A DNA stretch of 64,000 bases from Pseudomonas sp. RIT-562 (GTDB lineage: Bacteria; Pseudomonadota; Gammaproteobacteria; Pseudomonadales; Pseudomonadaceae): assembly GCF_026241895.1 (NCBI RefSeq), contig NZ_JAPJIV010000027.1, forward strand, positions 36,295 through 100,294, written 5' to 3'. The notes beneath the pieces were generated by a model, which saw only the letters and a list, made by a program, of their open reading frames with translations, had not been told where the DNA came from and ran no database searches. Positions 54,154 through 63,394 of the stretch are shown piece by piece (within the stretch, counting starts at the first letter, position 1; each line of letters begins with the position of its first letter). The translations under genes and the position numbers were made by a program.

Positions 54154-54396
54154 CTAAAACTTCGGTGCATCGCCTGTGGCTTCCGCAATGGTGGCCAAAG
54201 CCTCCTCCATAATGGCGATGTTGTCTTGAAGCTTCTGAAAAACCAATAGGAAAGCTCCGTCCACATCCACAGTTTGGTGGCCACGAAGCGTACCTACTCC
54301 TTCATTCTCCATCTGCTGGAGACGGTTAATGCTCTCTCGCAGAGACAACAGCTGATCAAAGATGGCGCCAATTTGAGCTTGGCTCTGTGCACTCAT
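54154..54396 (-). CDS. Small helical protein, 80 aa
   Basis: ATG 54396 overlaps the stop of the upstream frameshifted gene (ATGA), so the two were translationally coupled. Helical (QIGAIFDQLLSLRESINRLQ; NIAIMEEALATIAEATG). Function unknown. Confidence 0.6.
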   Translation of the reverse strand: MSAQSQAQIGAIFDQLLSLRESINRLQQMENEGVGTLRGHQTVDVDGAFLLVFQKLQDNIAIMEEALATIAEATGDAPKF

Positions 54397-54925
54397 TGAT
54401 GCCACCCAAGCCTTGAACTGATCTCCCTTCGATAGGACGTATCGATTTGAGCCGGCACCTGCCTAATGTAGCCTCGCGCGCGCTCCTGCGCGTCTGCACT
54501 TAAACCAGCTAGATATGAAACAGCGTCATCAACAGTTGGGATCAAACCTTCAATGTCTTCGAATCTGGGCGGCAGTGCAGTCCAGATAACTGCGTCCAAT
54601 TGGTGAAGGAGTGCCCATTCGGCGATTACTCCCACCGGAGAGCTACTGGTGGTAAAAACACCGATTCCATCTTCCCTATCCTCTGGAATTTGCTCTCGGA
54701 CACGCAAGGCCTCGCATGCCTCTTCGAGGTTTTTACATTCAACACTGCCCAGAGAACGGTGCATGGATGCGCATTCGCGCAGATCGCCGTTGCGAGTTCT
54801 CCACCATCACCGACTCGCGCAAACTCGATGGGCAAATCGGGCCCATCCAAAAACCATTTGCTTGCGAGCGGTAATGCTCCCGGTTTCCAAATTAGGGATC
54901 CCCATCCTAGACATGCAATTACCAT
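54393..54925 (-). pseudogene. Conserved hypothetical gene with a one-base frameshift
   Basis: Starts MVIACLGWGSLIWKPGALPL at 54925 (a gamma-glutamylcyclotransferase-like G-S-L start), runs to NAHPCTVLWAVLNV, then must shift frame to continue LEEACEALRVREQIPEDRED and GVIAEWALLHQLDAVIWTAL. The shift falls in the T run at 54730-54734 (A run on the coding strand); one added base restores a 177-codon gene. Everything else is intact, so this could be a sequencing error or slippage. The family occurs in many bacteria; function unclear. Confidence 0.7.
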
Positions 54926-55045
54926 TGAAGAGTTCCTGTGGTTAGACATGCGCAGGCGGAACGGAAAGCGAACTGCTGGTGAACCTGACTTTCTTGATAA
55001 GGATCGAAAGTCATCTTTGCAGCCGCCCATTATTTTGGAATCGAC

Positions 55046-55270
55046 TCAGCCTTTTGTTTTCCTAGGGTCGGCGGCGCGAGGAAAGGTACGTTCCTCTTGA
55101 ATCGTCCCATCCTCTTTGTGGATTTTCAGAGAGGCTGTTTTACCTTGCAGAAATTCGCTGGCTATTTCAGTGATTTCCGCTTTCGTAGAGGCCGTTTTGG
55201 AAGCACGTTGCGCGCCCTCTTTGACAAGCTCCCAAGCGTTTTCTTTTTTTGTGATGTGATAGTTATCCAT
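55046..55270 (-). CDS. DUF2188 small protein
   Basis: A 74-residue protein: DNYHITKKENAWELVKEGAQ, then RASKTASTKAEITEIASEFL and IHKEDGTIQEERTF, the DUF2188 pattern of a beta-strand, helix and final strands. ATG 55270 follows GAGGTG. A short upstream frame (55288-55476) might be a coupled partner but has weak support. Function unknown. Confidence 0.75.
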   Translation of the reverse strand: MDNYHITKKENAWELVKEGAQRASKTASTKAEITEIASEFLQGKTASLKIHKEDGTIQEERTFPRAADPRKTKG

Positions 55271-55494
55271 GGGTCACCTCGACATGATTAATCAACAACA
55301 GCTACAAGGTCGACCATTGTCGATCTGGAGAGTTTGGAAGAATTTGCGATGGCATTGATGCTTCCTACCAACGCTTGTGAAATCTCTTTACAACATATTA
55401 GGGCTCTTTTACCAAACCCGGCCACGTTCTCAGCTTCCTTCCAGCGGACATTGCCTGGTAGCGAATCGACTGACATTCGTAAGCTGGAGGCTGT

Positions 55495-56303
55495 CTATGT
55501 GACGTTGTTTGCAATCCTATGTGCAGTCTCTCCATCGTGGTGATGCCGGCTAAGGAACTCGCGCACCAATACGGCGGTTCGCCTTGCGCTAGTGACAACG
55601 AAAAAATGCCTCTCTCCCCCTAACACTTGTAGTTCCGCACGGCAGATGGTGCTGCGCAGTATGTGCGCGTTGTACATCCGCACCAGTGTGTCTCGGTCTC
55701 CGGCGAGAATCAGGGTGGGTTGGTGCAGACGGAATAGCCGCAGCAGGCTCGTCCATCCGACCAAAGCAGCGAGCTGGTACCAGTAGGTTCGCGGATTTGC
55801 GGACAGCATCCCTTTCACTACTCCTAAGCGCAGTAGCGTCTGGATTGAATTACGGGATCCTTGTTGCGTGCGCGGTTTGATACTTTTGCTTCTACCAAAA
55901 AATTCCACGATGTCGGCGAGCTTCACTAGCATAACCGGGCCAGCGGAGGTTGCCGCGAGGTTCAGTCTACGCACCATGCTCGGATAACGCAGGGCAAACT
56001 CTTGCGCCAACGCACCTCCCCAACTCACGCCGAACACATCGACCGGTCAACTCCCAACTGTTTTAGCATCTCGGCGATCATGCAAGCATGGCGCGGCAGA
56101 CGCATTGGCCACCGGGGCACTTGCGATTTGCCGACTCCTGGCACGTCCAAGGTAATAGTCGTGTAGTCCGCCAACTCATAGCGCAGGGCATCGAATGTAC
56201 GAACCAAGCCGCCTAGGCCGTTGAGCAGAAGAATCGTTGGGCCTTGACCAAAGACAGAAACATTTATCTGAATATCTAAGATTGTTAACCTGTGTGTCGT
56301 CAT
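55495..56303 (-). pseudogene. Frameshifted alpha/beta hydrolase (PHA depolymerase-like)
   Basis: Two frames make one hydrolase. MTTHRLTILDIQINVSVFGQ, then GPTILLLNGLGGLVRTFDAL (oxyanion region), continue to QLGVDRS in one frame. The other frame begins at FGVSWGGALAQEFALRYPS (nucleophile elbow GVSWGG) and goes through LILAGDRDTLVRM (acid) and GGERHFF (catalytic histidine). One base is missing around 56033 (GACCGGTCG where GACCAGGTCG is expected). The layout resembles poly(3-hydroxyalkanoate) depolymerase-type hydrolases. Confidence 0.75.
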
Positions 56304-56337
56304 GATCCCGTCCTTGTCCTCGCGATGCCGATCGACA

Positions 56338-57463
56338 TTAACGGGGTTCGTGAATCGGGCACCCGTTATGCTTACTGCGAAAGCGTGCTGACATTTCATA
56401 GGAAGGTTTTCTTACTCGCATCACCCCGCCCAACGGGCGATGAGCCGCGAGTCCATGCCAAGGACTAAACGACATCCGTCATCAATTTTTTCAACGTTTC
56501 CGCTGGCCCAAGCGTCCTGCGCATCGACTTCTATTCGAGCCACGGTGATGTAAGGGCTGAGCTTTTCCGGCCATTCAATGGAGGCGTCCTCAATCGGCAT
56601 TTTCTCCAGGTCAGTGGCCAATTGCACATGCACCTCCCAGATTCCCATGTTCCGCGCAAAATACGTTTTGACCGCTTCGCGAAGGCCGTTTGGATTATAG
56701 GCAAAATCAACGTGCTGACCGGTCAAAGCAGTCAGCGAAAAGGAGAGATCGGCACTACCGCTAGCTTGGCATAGTAAACGCCGTAAAGTATCGGCGCGAC
56801 AGTGCTGAAGCTTTCTCCGAGAATATGCGTTGGAGGGTGGCCGCCGAGACTCTTCAGAGTTCCACTTTCGCCGCCGACAGATTCGATGGTCGCTTCTAAG
56901 CCTCGCAGTAATGCAGAAAATGCGCTCTTCAGCCCCGGCGCTTTGTCAGTTGTTTTCGCCAGCAACTTCAGTGATTTTAGAAATGACTTGGGCGTGGCAG
57001 ACGTAAAGGCTTTGGCATTGATCATAACAAAGTCCTGAGTGACCGCACCTTCACTACCCGGCAGGCGGGAAGCCTCGACACCGATGATTTTCAGCGCCAA
57101 GCCGCGCGGGGTCGACACCTTGTCATCGAGAATGTCGCCGGGATTAGTGGAAAAATGCAAAACCACCGGTAATGTTCCGGGCACCGCAAAAGCGCCTTGT
57201 GCGAGCTCCGCCGGCAGATTGTCGAGTACCGTGATCCGCCCTCGCAGCAAGCCATGGGCTTTGGCGTGAACGCCGCGAGTGGCGTGCCCATTATCCTTGA
57301 AGGTGGTTTCCATAATTGAATGCAGCGCTTTGCCTAGCTCCTCACTGGTTTGCGCCTCGTCATCGGGAATCTCTTCAAAAATGGGCTCAAAAGGTAATGG
57401 CCTGAATGCAACGCTGCTACTGGTAGGTCGCTCATGAAGGATATCCGCTGGGCAATGGATCAC
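56338..57463 (-). pseudogene. Catalase-family gene with two frameshifts
   Basis: The N-terminal frame (243 codons) has the catalase-like core: DNGHATRGVHAKAHGLLRGR with the distal histidine region, LPVVLHFSTNPGDILDDKVS, TPRGLALKIIGVEASRLPGS and TQDFVMINAKAF. A first frameshift lies in a T run near 56738, where LTALTGQHVDFAYNPNG continues in another frame. A second lies near 56470, after which PWHGLAAHRPLGGVMRVRKP and a stop at 56338 complete the protein. Each needs one added base. The encoded type is a small catalase-related protein without the large C-terminal domain. Confidence 0.75.
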
Positions 57464-57505
57464 GAGTAAGCGATTTTTTGTTCGTAACGCCCGCGCGAAG
57501 GCAGG

Positions 57506-58471
57506 TTACTTCAAGTCTGCCTTCAACCGCGCACCGGCATACTCTTGTGCATCCTGAGCTTTTTCAACGACTGCAGCCGTGCCAAAAAACTCGTGCGTCA
57601 CGCCTGTATAAAGCTTGCGTTCGACGCTAACACCGGCGCTGCGCAGCGCTTGTTCGAGCTGAGCGCCATCATCACGCAGCGGATCGATCTCAGCGTTAAT
57701 CAGCGTGACGGGAGGCAGGCCTTGTAGGTTAGCGTGTACGAGATTGATGCGTGGATCCTTGGTGTCTGCTGCACGAGAGGTAGCCTGTGAGATGAACCAA
57801 AGCATCATCGGGCGGTTGAGCGGAATCGAATCGGCATACTTCAAGTACGACTCGGTGTCAGTGTTCGATTGCGCAACGGGATAAACCGACAACACATGCC
57901 TCGGTGCAGTCAGCCCAACCTTGTGAGCCGCAATCGCCGTTGCCACCGCAAGATTGCCACCTGCACTCTCACCAGCGAGCGCGAGACGTTTCGGGTCACC
58001 ATTTACTGTCGACGCTTTCATTGTTAGCCAGCGATAAGCAGCCAGGGCGTCTTCGTGCGCAGCTGGAAACTTATGTTCGGGCGCAAGTCGATAGTCCACA
58101 GAAACCACCACAGCATTGGCCTGCTTCGCCAGTCCCCGTGCGCCCCCGTCATAGACTTTTCGGTCAGCAAATACCCAACCTCCGCCGTGGAAATACAACA
58201 CTACAGGAAACGGCCCGCTGCCCTCTGGTGAATAGACCGTCGCCGGTATAGAGCCTGCGCCACCTGGCACTTGAATCTCGCGGGAGGTCACACCAGGAAC
58301 AAGCGCGGTGGGCGAAGCGTCGCGTTTCTGGTCGGCGAGCACACCTTTGACGGCGTCTGCGATCGTCGGTTGCTGGCGCGCTTCCGCAGGGGTGATTTTT
58401 TCAATGGCCTTGCCATCGAAGCTGGCGAATTTATTAAGAACTTTCTGCATATCTGCATCAGTGCGCAACAT
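57506..58471 (-). CDS. HSL-type alpha/beta hydrolase (esterase), signal peptide frameshifted
   Basis: The open frame of 321 codons includes all hormone-sensitive-lipase-family landmarks: HGGGW at residues 95-99, GESAGG with Ser169, an aspartate in AEIDPLRDDG, and the final histidine in GVTHEFFG. Upstream codons to about 58590 encode a lipoprotein-type signal peptide (LAIALSAIAAITLLNGC) in the same frame, but the only ATG (58599) is one base out of frame. An extra A in the AAAA run at 58590-58593 would join them. The protein is probably a secreted or lipid-anchored esterase, with ATG 58471 giving only a leaderless form. Confidence 0.8.
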   Translation of the reverse strand: MLRTDADMQKVLNKFASFDGKAIEKITPAEARQQPTIADAVKGVLADQKRDASPTALVPGVTSREIQVPGGAGSIPATVYSPEGSGPFPVVLYFHGGGWVFADRKVYDGGARGLAKQANAVVVSVDYRLAPEHKFPAAHEDALAAYRWLTMKASTVNGDPKRLALAGESAGGNLAVATAIAAHKVGLTAPRHVLSVYPVAQSNTDTESYLKYADSIPLNRPMMLWFISQATSRAADTKDPRINLVHANLQGLPPVTLINAEIDPLRDDGAQLEQALRSAGVSVERKLYTGVTHEFFGTAAVVEKAQDAQEYAGARLKADLK

Positions 58472-58698
58472 ACTTTTTGTGCCGCTTACGGCGAGTTGTG
58501 TGACTGATGGTTTTTCCGGGTCTCTGGCACAGCCATTCAGCAGTGTTATGGCCGCAATTGCGGATAGTGCTATGGCGAGTTGCGCTGGCTTTTAATCATT
58601 ATTGTCCCCTCACATCGACGGGCAGGTTCGGTATTCAAACGTCGGCGGTTATGAAAACGCGCCGGCTGATCCGCAGCCGGCGCCGGCGTCAGAACGAC

Positions 58699-59838
58699 TC
58701 AAGCTGCTGGTTTCAGCACTACTTTTGTCCAGCCGTTATCGCGTGCATCGAAGTGCTTGTACGCGTCAGGGCCTTCGGACAGCTTCAAGCGATGCGAGAT
58801 GATCTGTGCCGGGTTGGCACGACCGTGATGGATAAGCTCAGCCAAGCGACGGTTGTATACTTTCACGTTGGCCTGACCGGTTCGGATCTGCTGTCCCTTA
58901 AACCAGAAAGCGCCAAAATCGAAAGCCATCTTGCCTTGCTTTGCGAGTTCGTTTTTGGCGCCGGGATCTTCGGGAACAAAAACGCCGACGACACCGATTC
59001 CGCCGGTAGCTTTTGTCGAAGCGACGAGGTTGTTCATGGTCAAGTGATTGGCTTCATGGCCATGGCGGTCGCAGCATTGATAGCCCACACATTCACAGCC
59101 GCGATCAGTCCCTTTCCCGTGAGTCAGATTGAGGATTTGATCTACCGCTTCTTTCTCAAGTGAATTGATTGGAGTGGCACCCATTTGGGCAGCCAGCTTC
59201 AAACGGTCGGGATGATTGTCGACCACGAATACTTGGGAGGCGCCCTTGATCATCGCTGAATGGGCAGCCATTAGACCGACCGGGCCGGCACCATAAATTG
59301 CGATGCTTTCTCCCGGTAACAGGCCGGCCAACTCCGTGGCGTGCCAGCCCGTTGGAAAGATGTCTGAAAGCATTACGTAATCGTCTTCACGCTCCTGAGC
59401 GTCCTCGGGTAGCACCAGACAGTTGAAGTCAGCGTAAGGCACGCGAAGCAGCTCAGCCTGCCCTCCCTGGTATGGCCCCATTTCGGCGAAACCATAAGCA
59501 GCGCCCGCGCTACCCGGGTTCGCGGTCAGGCAAAAACCGGTTAAGCCTTTTTCGCAGTTCTCGCAGAACCCGCAACCGATGTTGAACGGCAGGCAAACCC
59601 GGTCACCGACTTTTACGCGATCAACGCCCTCGCCGACTTCAATCACTTCCCCTAGATTCTCGTGGCCGAATACCCGCCCGGTCTCCATCGATGTACGTCC
59701 TTCGTACATGTGAAGATCCGATCCGCAGATATTGGTTGTGGTAATTCGAACTAGGACATCAGTGGGTCTCTCAATCTTGGCATCCGCGACGTTCTGCACA
59801 CTGACATCACGCGGGCCGTTATAAACGATTGCTTTCAT
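58699..59838 (-). CDS. Glutathione-independent formaldehyde dehydrogenase-type zinc enzyme
   Basis: The 379-residue medium-chain zinc dehydrogenase has the catalytic zinc ligand in TNICGSDLHMYEG and a following GHENLGEVIEVGEG. A structural zinc loop lies in GCGFCENCEKGLTGFC, and a Rossmann motif in IAIYGAGPVGLMAAHSAM. The insertion ECVGYQCCDRHGHEANH is typical of the Pseudomonas enzyme that oxidises formaldehyde with NAD without glutathione. ATG 59838 follows GGGAG. A decayed copy lies at 42386-42560. Confidence 0.88.
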   Translation of the reverse strand: MKAIVYNGPRDVSVQNVADAKIERPTDVLVRITTTNICGSDLHMYEGRTSMETGRVFGHENLGEVIEVGEGVDRVKVGDRVCLPFNIGCGFCENCEKGLTGFCLTANPGSAGAAYGFAEMGPYQGGQAELLRVPYADFNCLVLPEDAQEREDDYVMLSDIFPTGWHATELAGLLPGESIAIYGAGPVGLMAAHSAMIKGASQVFVVDNHPDRLKLAAQMGATPINSLEKEAVDQILNLTHGKGTDRGCECVGYQCCDRHGHEANHLTMNNLVASTKATGGIGVVGVFVPEDPGAKNELAKQGKMAFDFGAFWFKGQQIRTGQANVKVYNRRLAELIHHGRANPAQIISHRLKLSEGPDAYKHFDARDNGWTKVVLKPAA

Positions 59839-60069
59839 GGTGTTCTCCCGTTAGCTAAACGAAAGGGAAATTTCGTCAGCTCAGACTTATCTGTCAGGAG
59901 GGCAAGAATGTATGTTCAATCGAGTAGAGAGCGCGTCTGACGGACGGTCTGACGGAGCGCTGCACGTCCAAAAAAATGAATTAAATGAATGCGCTGCTAT
60001 CTACTGCCGAGCCTCACGCACTGATGAAGAGTATTGTGCCTCGGTTCGGAGGGCCGTTAATTCTGGCCC

Positions 60070-60501
60070 TCAATACAACGCGGAGGATGCTTCCCTCATA
60101 AAAATCTCGACGGTCTTTGGGCCTATCCCTTCGAATTCGGATAAGCGTTTTTCGAACTCCTGACGATCTGAGCTTGCCGCGACGATGTTTCTGATCTTGC
60201 CGTTGTATTCAGCATTCATTTTGTTAGCCAATGCCAATAATCGCGACGCTGTGGTCTCGTCGTAACGGACGTAGTGGGCCTCACCAAGCATCACGACCAG
60301 TTGCCGGTGAGTGCAGGCCGCCAGTCTCTGCGGCGTATCGCGTTGATGTTGTTCGACGATAACGTCATACGCCTTGGCAGCAATCGGCCCCTGAATTCTT
60401 TTGCCCATAAGAAAACTGGCGAGCAGCCATTTGAACAGTCCGGCTTCGTTAGCCCCTTGAAGGTCGATATGTAAGTCATGTGCTGTGATGATTTTGCTCA
60501 T
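60070..60501 (-). CDS. HhH-GPD-like DNA glycosylase-fold protein
   Basis: A 143-residue helical protein ending in a helix-hairpin-helix (LSEFEGIGPKTVEIFMREAS) preceded by RNIVAASSDRQEFEKRL, as in the endonuclease III superfamily. It is shorter than true glycosylases and the catalytic lysine is not evident; the aspartate position is uncertain. The N-terminal helices (GLFKWLLASFLMGKRIQGPI) are usual for this small conserved family. Confidence 0.7.
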   Translation of the reverse strand: MSKIITAHDLHIDLQGANEAGLFKWLLASFLMGKRIQGPIAAKAYDVIVEQHQRDTPQRLAACTHRQLVVMLGEAHYVRYDETTASRLLALANKMNAEYNGKIRNIVAASSDRQEFEKRLSEFEGIGPKTVEIFMREASSALY

Positions 60502-60639
60502 TAGATCATTCCTTCAAGCCTTGGTCTCAATCTAGACCTAGCTCTATTGCGAACGATCCACATCAGTGTTGCACGGATAAATGAACCCCTGCTCATGCGC
60601 GGCGCCTAAAGGGTGACAACTCGAATTGAGAAAGACGAA

Positions 60640-60822
60640 ATGCATTTACCCGAGACAATCCAAGTAATGGAAGCAATATCGGCTAACGAAGCAAACCTGA
60701 AGCTTCAGGAAGGCTGGTCATTGATATCTGTGGTGGTCACAACCCATCCAAACGGTCAGCTTCACCCTTGCTACATTCTCGGTAAAGCGAAAACCGAAAG
60801 CACCGATCAGAAGCCCGATTGA
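60640..60822 (+). CDS. Small conserved protein, 60 aa
   Basis: ATG 60640 follows GAGAAAG. The sequence AISANEANLKLQEGWSLISV, then VVTTHPNGQLHPCYILGKAK, is a compact pattern of helix plus two strands resembling DUF1737-like mini-proteins. Function unknown. Confidence 0.6.
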   Translation: MHLPETIQVMEAISANEANLKLQEGWSLISVVVTTHPNGQLHPCYILGKAKTESTDQKPD

Positions 60823-60877
60823 ATAGCGTGGCATCAACACAGCGATTCACCGTGCTGAACTGCATCAGGGGGATAAT

Positions 60878-61129
60878 TTGGGTTATCTAGATTGGGTTCA
60901 ATGGCCAGCGATGGTTGTTACCGTTCTCGCTGCATGGTTAATCGGATCGCAGCGGCCAGGACGACGGATGTTCGGGTTTGTATGCTTCAGTGTGAGCAAC
61001 GTGTTGTGGGTGATTTGGGGATTCTATGCAGGCGCGTATGCCTTGATCGTCTTGCAGGTTTGTCTTTTCCTGATGAACCTTCGAGGGCTTAAGAAAAACT
61101 CGAAGGGAAAGGAGAGCGCGAAATCTTAG
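60878..61129 (+). CDS. Small three-helix membrane protein, copy 1
   Basis: An 83-residue protein with three membrane segments (WPAMVVTVLAAWLIGSQ; GFVCFSVSNVLWVIWGFYAG; YALIVLQVCLFLMNLRG) and a basic tail. Its TTG start at 60878 has AGGGGGA about six bases upstream. The N-W-G-x-x-A pattern is SemiSWEET-like, but the assignment is weak. A paralog lies at 62231-62479 in opposite orientation. Confidence 0.7.
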   Translation: MGYLDWVQWPAMVVTVLAAWLIGSQRPGRRMFGFVCFSVSNVLWVIWGFYAGAYALIVLQVCLFLMNLRGLKKNSKGKESAKS

Positions 61130-61302
61130 GCATGATGGAGCCCAGCGAAACCCTATTTTGTGTCCATACTCAGCGACAATCTCTCAAAAAGTTTTGGTGT
61201 GGAGCAGCGCTGAAATCTAGACACACAAAACCCCCCAGGGCCCATGATCAGTTTATCGGGGCATTAATCGACGAGCCGTAGGAACCCACCAAGGACATTG
61301 AA

Positions 61303-62163
61303 ATGTTCGATGACTTTTCGCTCGATACCGTAGAACTTCCAGAAGCAACCCTCAGAGTCAGGCATGGCGGGAGCGGCTCTCCTGTCTTATTACTCCATGG
61401 GCATCCCAGGACTCATACGACTTGGCATCGCGTTGCTCCACTCTTGGCAAAAAATCATTATGTTGTCTGTCCTGACCTTAGAGGCTTTGGCCAGTCATCA
61501 AAGCCTGAAGATACATCCGATCATGCAGGCTCCTCCAAGCGCGCCAAGGCCCGGGATTGCATCGCCCTCATGCGACATCTGGGTTATGAGCGGTTCGCCG
61601 TGATTGGCCATGATCGAGGTAGTTACACCGCCTTTCGCACGGCTATGGATCATCCCGAAGCCGTCACACATCTCGGCATATTGGACGGTGTGCCGATACT
61701 TGAAGCTCTCGAGCGCTGTAACGCCCAGTTCGCGACGAAGTGGTGGCACTGGTTCTTCTTCGGACAACTCGAAAAACCGGAGCAGGCAATCCTGGCTGAC
61801 CCTGATCGATGGTACGGCGGCACCGCCGAGGCGATGGGTGCAGACGCCTACAGAGACTATCAAGCAGCTATCCATGATCCAGCAACCGTTCATGGCATGG
61901 TCGAAGATTATCGAGCAGGCCTTGGAATCGACCGTATTCACGATGAAGTCGACCGCCGCGAGAGCCGCAGGATCGAGTGCCCGACAATGATTTTATGGTC
62001 GCTACGTGATGATCTTGAGCTTCTGTACGGCGATGTTTTAGGCGTGTGGGAACCGTGGACAACACGACAACGTGGTCGTGGGCTCGACTGTGGGCATCAC
62101 ATGGCGGAGCAAGTGCCCGACGAGCTCGCGAGAGAAATAATCGAGTTCCTGCGTGAACAATGA
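61303..62163 (+). CDS. Alpha/beta hydrolase, haloacetate-dehalogenase-like
   Basis: A 286-residue hydrolase: LLLHGHPRTHTTWHR, DLRGFGQSSKP, GHDRGSYTAFRTAMDHP and a C-terminal CGHHMAEQVPDEL with the catalytic histidine. Asp104 as nucleophile in GHDRG is the dehalogenase/epoxide hydrolase type. Arg105 is present, but the second halide/carboxylate-binding arginine of fluoroacetate dehalogenase (GHDRGGR) is tyrosine here (Y108), so the substrate may differ. It sits between two paralogous membrane proteins. Confidence 0.82.
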   Translation: MFDDFSLDTVELPEATLRVRHGGSGSPVLLLHGHPRTHTTWHRVAPLLAKNHYVVCPDLRGFGQSSKPEDTSDHAGSSKRAKARDCIALMRHLGYERFAVIGHDRGSYTAFRTAMDHPEAVTHLGILDGVPILEALERCNAQFATKWWHWFFFGQLEKPEQAILADPDRWYGGTAEAMGADAYRDYQAAIHDPATVHGMVEDYRAGLGIDRIHDEVDRRESRRIECPTMILWSLRDDLELLYGDVLGVWEPWTTRQRGRGLDCGHHMAEQVPDELAREIIEFLREQ

Positions 62164-62230
62164 TCTCTCAGTACACTAATCCGTAATCGCTTCGGGCTAC
62201 GTAGGGTCAAAGTCATTCGAGCTACGTGTC

Positions 62231-62479
62231 TTAGGTTGATGACTCGGAAGCATTGAGGTTCTTCCTGAAGCCTCGGGCATTCATACCCAAAAGTATGCAT
62301 TCGAGCAGGATCAGCGCGTAAGCGTCGGCGTGAAACCCCCAGATCACCCAAAGCGCATTACTGGTGATAAATCCCCAAAAGGCGATCATGCGCCTATACG
62401 CTCGTTGCGAACCGATAAACCACGCTGAGGCTACCGTCACTACCATGGCTGGCCATTGCAGGTAATCGATGTACTCCAA
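62231..62479 (-). CDS. Small three-helix membrane protein, copy 2
   Basis: An 82-residue paralog of 60878-61129: EYIDYLQWPAMVVTVASAWF, then TSNALWVIWGFHADAYALIL, about half identical. Opposite orientation, convergent with the hydrolase gene. Confidence 0.75.
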   Translation of the reverse strand: MEYIDYLQWPAMVVTVASAWFIGSQRAYRRMIAFWGFITSNALWVIWGFHADAYALILLECILLGMNARGFRKNLNASESST

Positions 62480-62505
62480 CTAGCTACCTCCTTCCGACAG
62501 CACTT

Positions 62506-63207
62506 TCAAAGAGAGACGCCGGCGCTAACTTGTGGATCAAGCGCAGGCAATCCCAGTGAGGCACCCAGATTGACCAGATACTCTCCAAACCCTCCGCGAC
62601 ATTTGTAATCCTTGCGGGCGCTGGTTATTACCGGATTCGTGGCTGTCCAAACGATATGAGCACCAACCCGCTTCAGGTCAGCAACCAAATGGACGTCTTC
62701 GTGTGCAGTAAGATGCTGGAACCCGCCAGCGTTCCGGTAGGCCTCGGCACTCAGTCCAAGATTGGCGCCGTGGATGTGCCGGTGATTCTCGATATACTGG
62801 TAAAGCTCCATGTACTTTGACCGAACCAAATCTCCATGGATATTCCAGCTATCCACCTCGACTGTCCCACAAACTGCATCAGCCTTGAGCTCAATCTGAC
62901 GCGCCAGCCAATCATGTGGCACTACGGTGTCAGCATCGGTAAAGGAAAGCCACTCCGCGCCAGCGGCTAGAAGATGATCTGCACCGGTTGCTCTCGCCTT
63001 GCCCACGTTCTGAAAGGAAACCTCGATCCCGTTAACATCGTGTGCTGCAACGATCTGTCCGGTCTGATCAGCACAGTCGTCTAAAACGACGACTACGCAG
63101 ACTCGCTGGCCCGCCAATGCAGGATGTGCAGCGGCGGACAGAACAGATGTTAGACACGCAGAGATGTGATGTTCTTCATTGTGGGCAGGTATGACAACAC
63201 CGATCAT
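62506..63207 (-). CDS. Family 2 glycosyltransferase
   Basis: A 233-residue GT-A enzyme: IGVVIPAHNEEHHISACLTS at the N-terminus, LDDCADQT, SFTDADTVVPHDWLARQIEL with the DxD motif (DAD) and TAHEDVHLVADLKRVGAHI with the catalytic base. There is no membrane anchor. ATG 63207 follows GGAGGTG; the longer frame uses a GTG inside that ribosome site and is unlikely. The family transfers a sugar from a nucleotide donor; the acceptor is unknown. Confidence 0.85.
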   Translation of the reverse strand: MIGVVIPAHNEEHHISACLTSVLSAAAHPALAGQRVCVVVVLDDCADQTGQIVAAHDVNGIEVSFQNVGKARATGADHLLAAGAEWLSFTDADTVVPHDWLARQIELKADAVCGTVEVDSWNIHGDLVRSKYMELYQYIENHRHIHGANLGLSAEAYRNAGGFQHLTAHEDVHLVADLKRVGAHIVWTATNPVITSARKDYKCRGGFGEYLVNLGASLGLPALDPQVSAGVSL

Positions 63208-63394
63208 TAACGTCACCTCCGACTATCTGAGTTACAGACTCCAGCAGTCGACCTAATTTCGCTCCATTAGGTTTAAAAAATTACAAGCGAGCGTGTATAG
63301 GCGACCGCTAGTCATTTGCGTCTGTATCGCTCTGAACTTACTTTCCCCGATCCTCCTCTCCCACTTACCATCCAGCTGAAGTAGGTAAGACGTC

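Noticed and set aside
54393..58599. Programmed ribosomal frameshifting as the reason for the split frames
   Set aside because: The shift sites have no slippery heptamer plus structure in common, and one is not in a run at all; simple indels are more economical.
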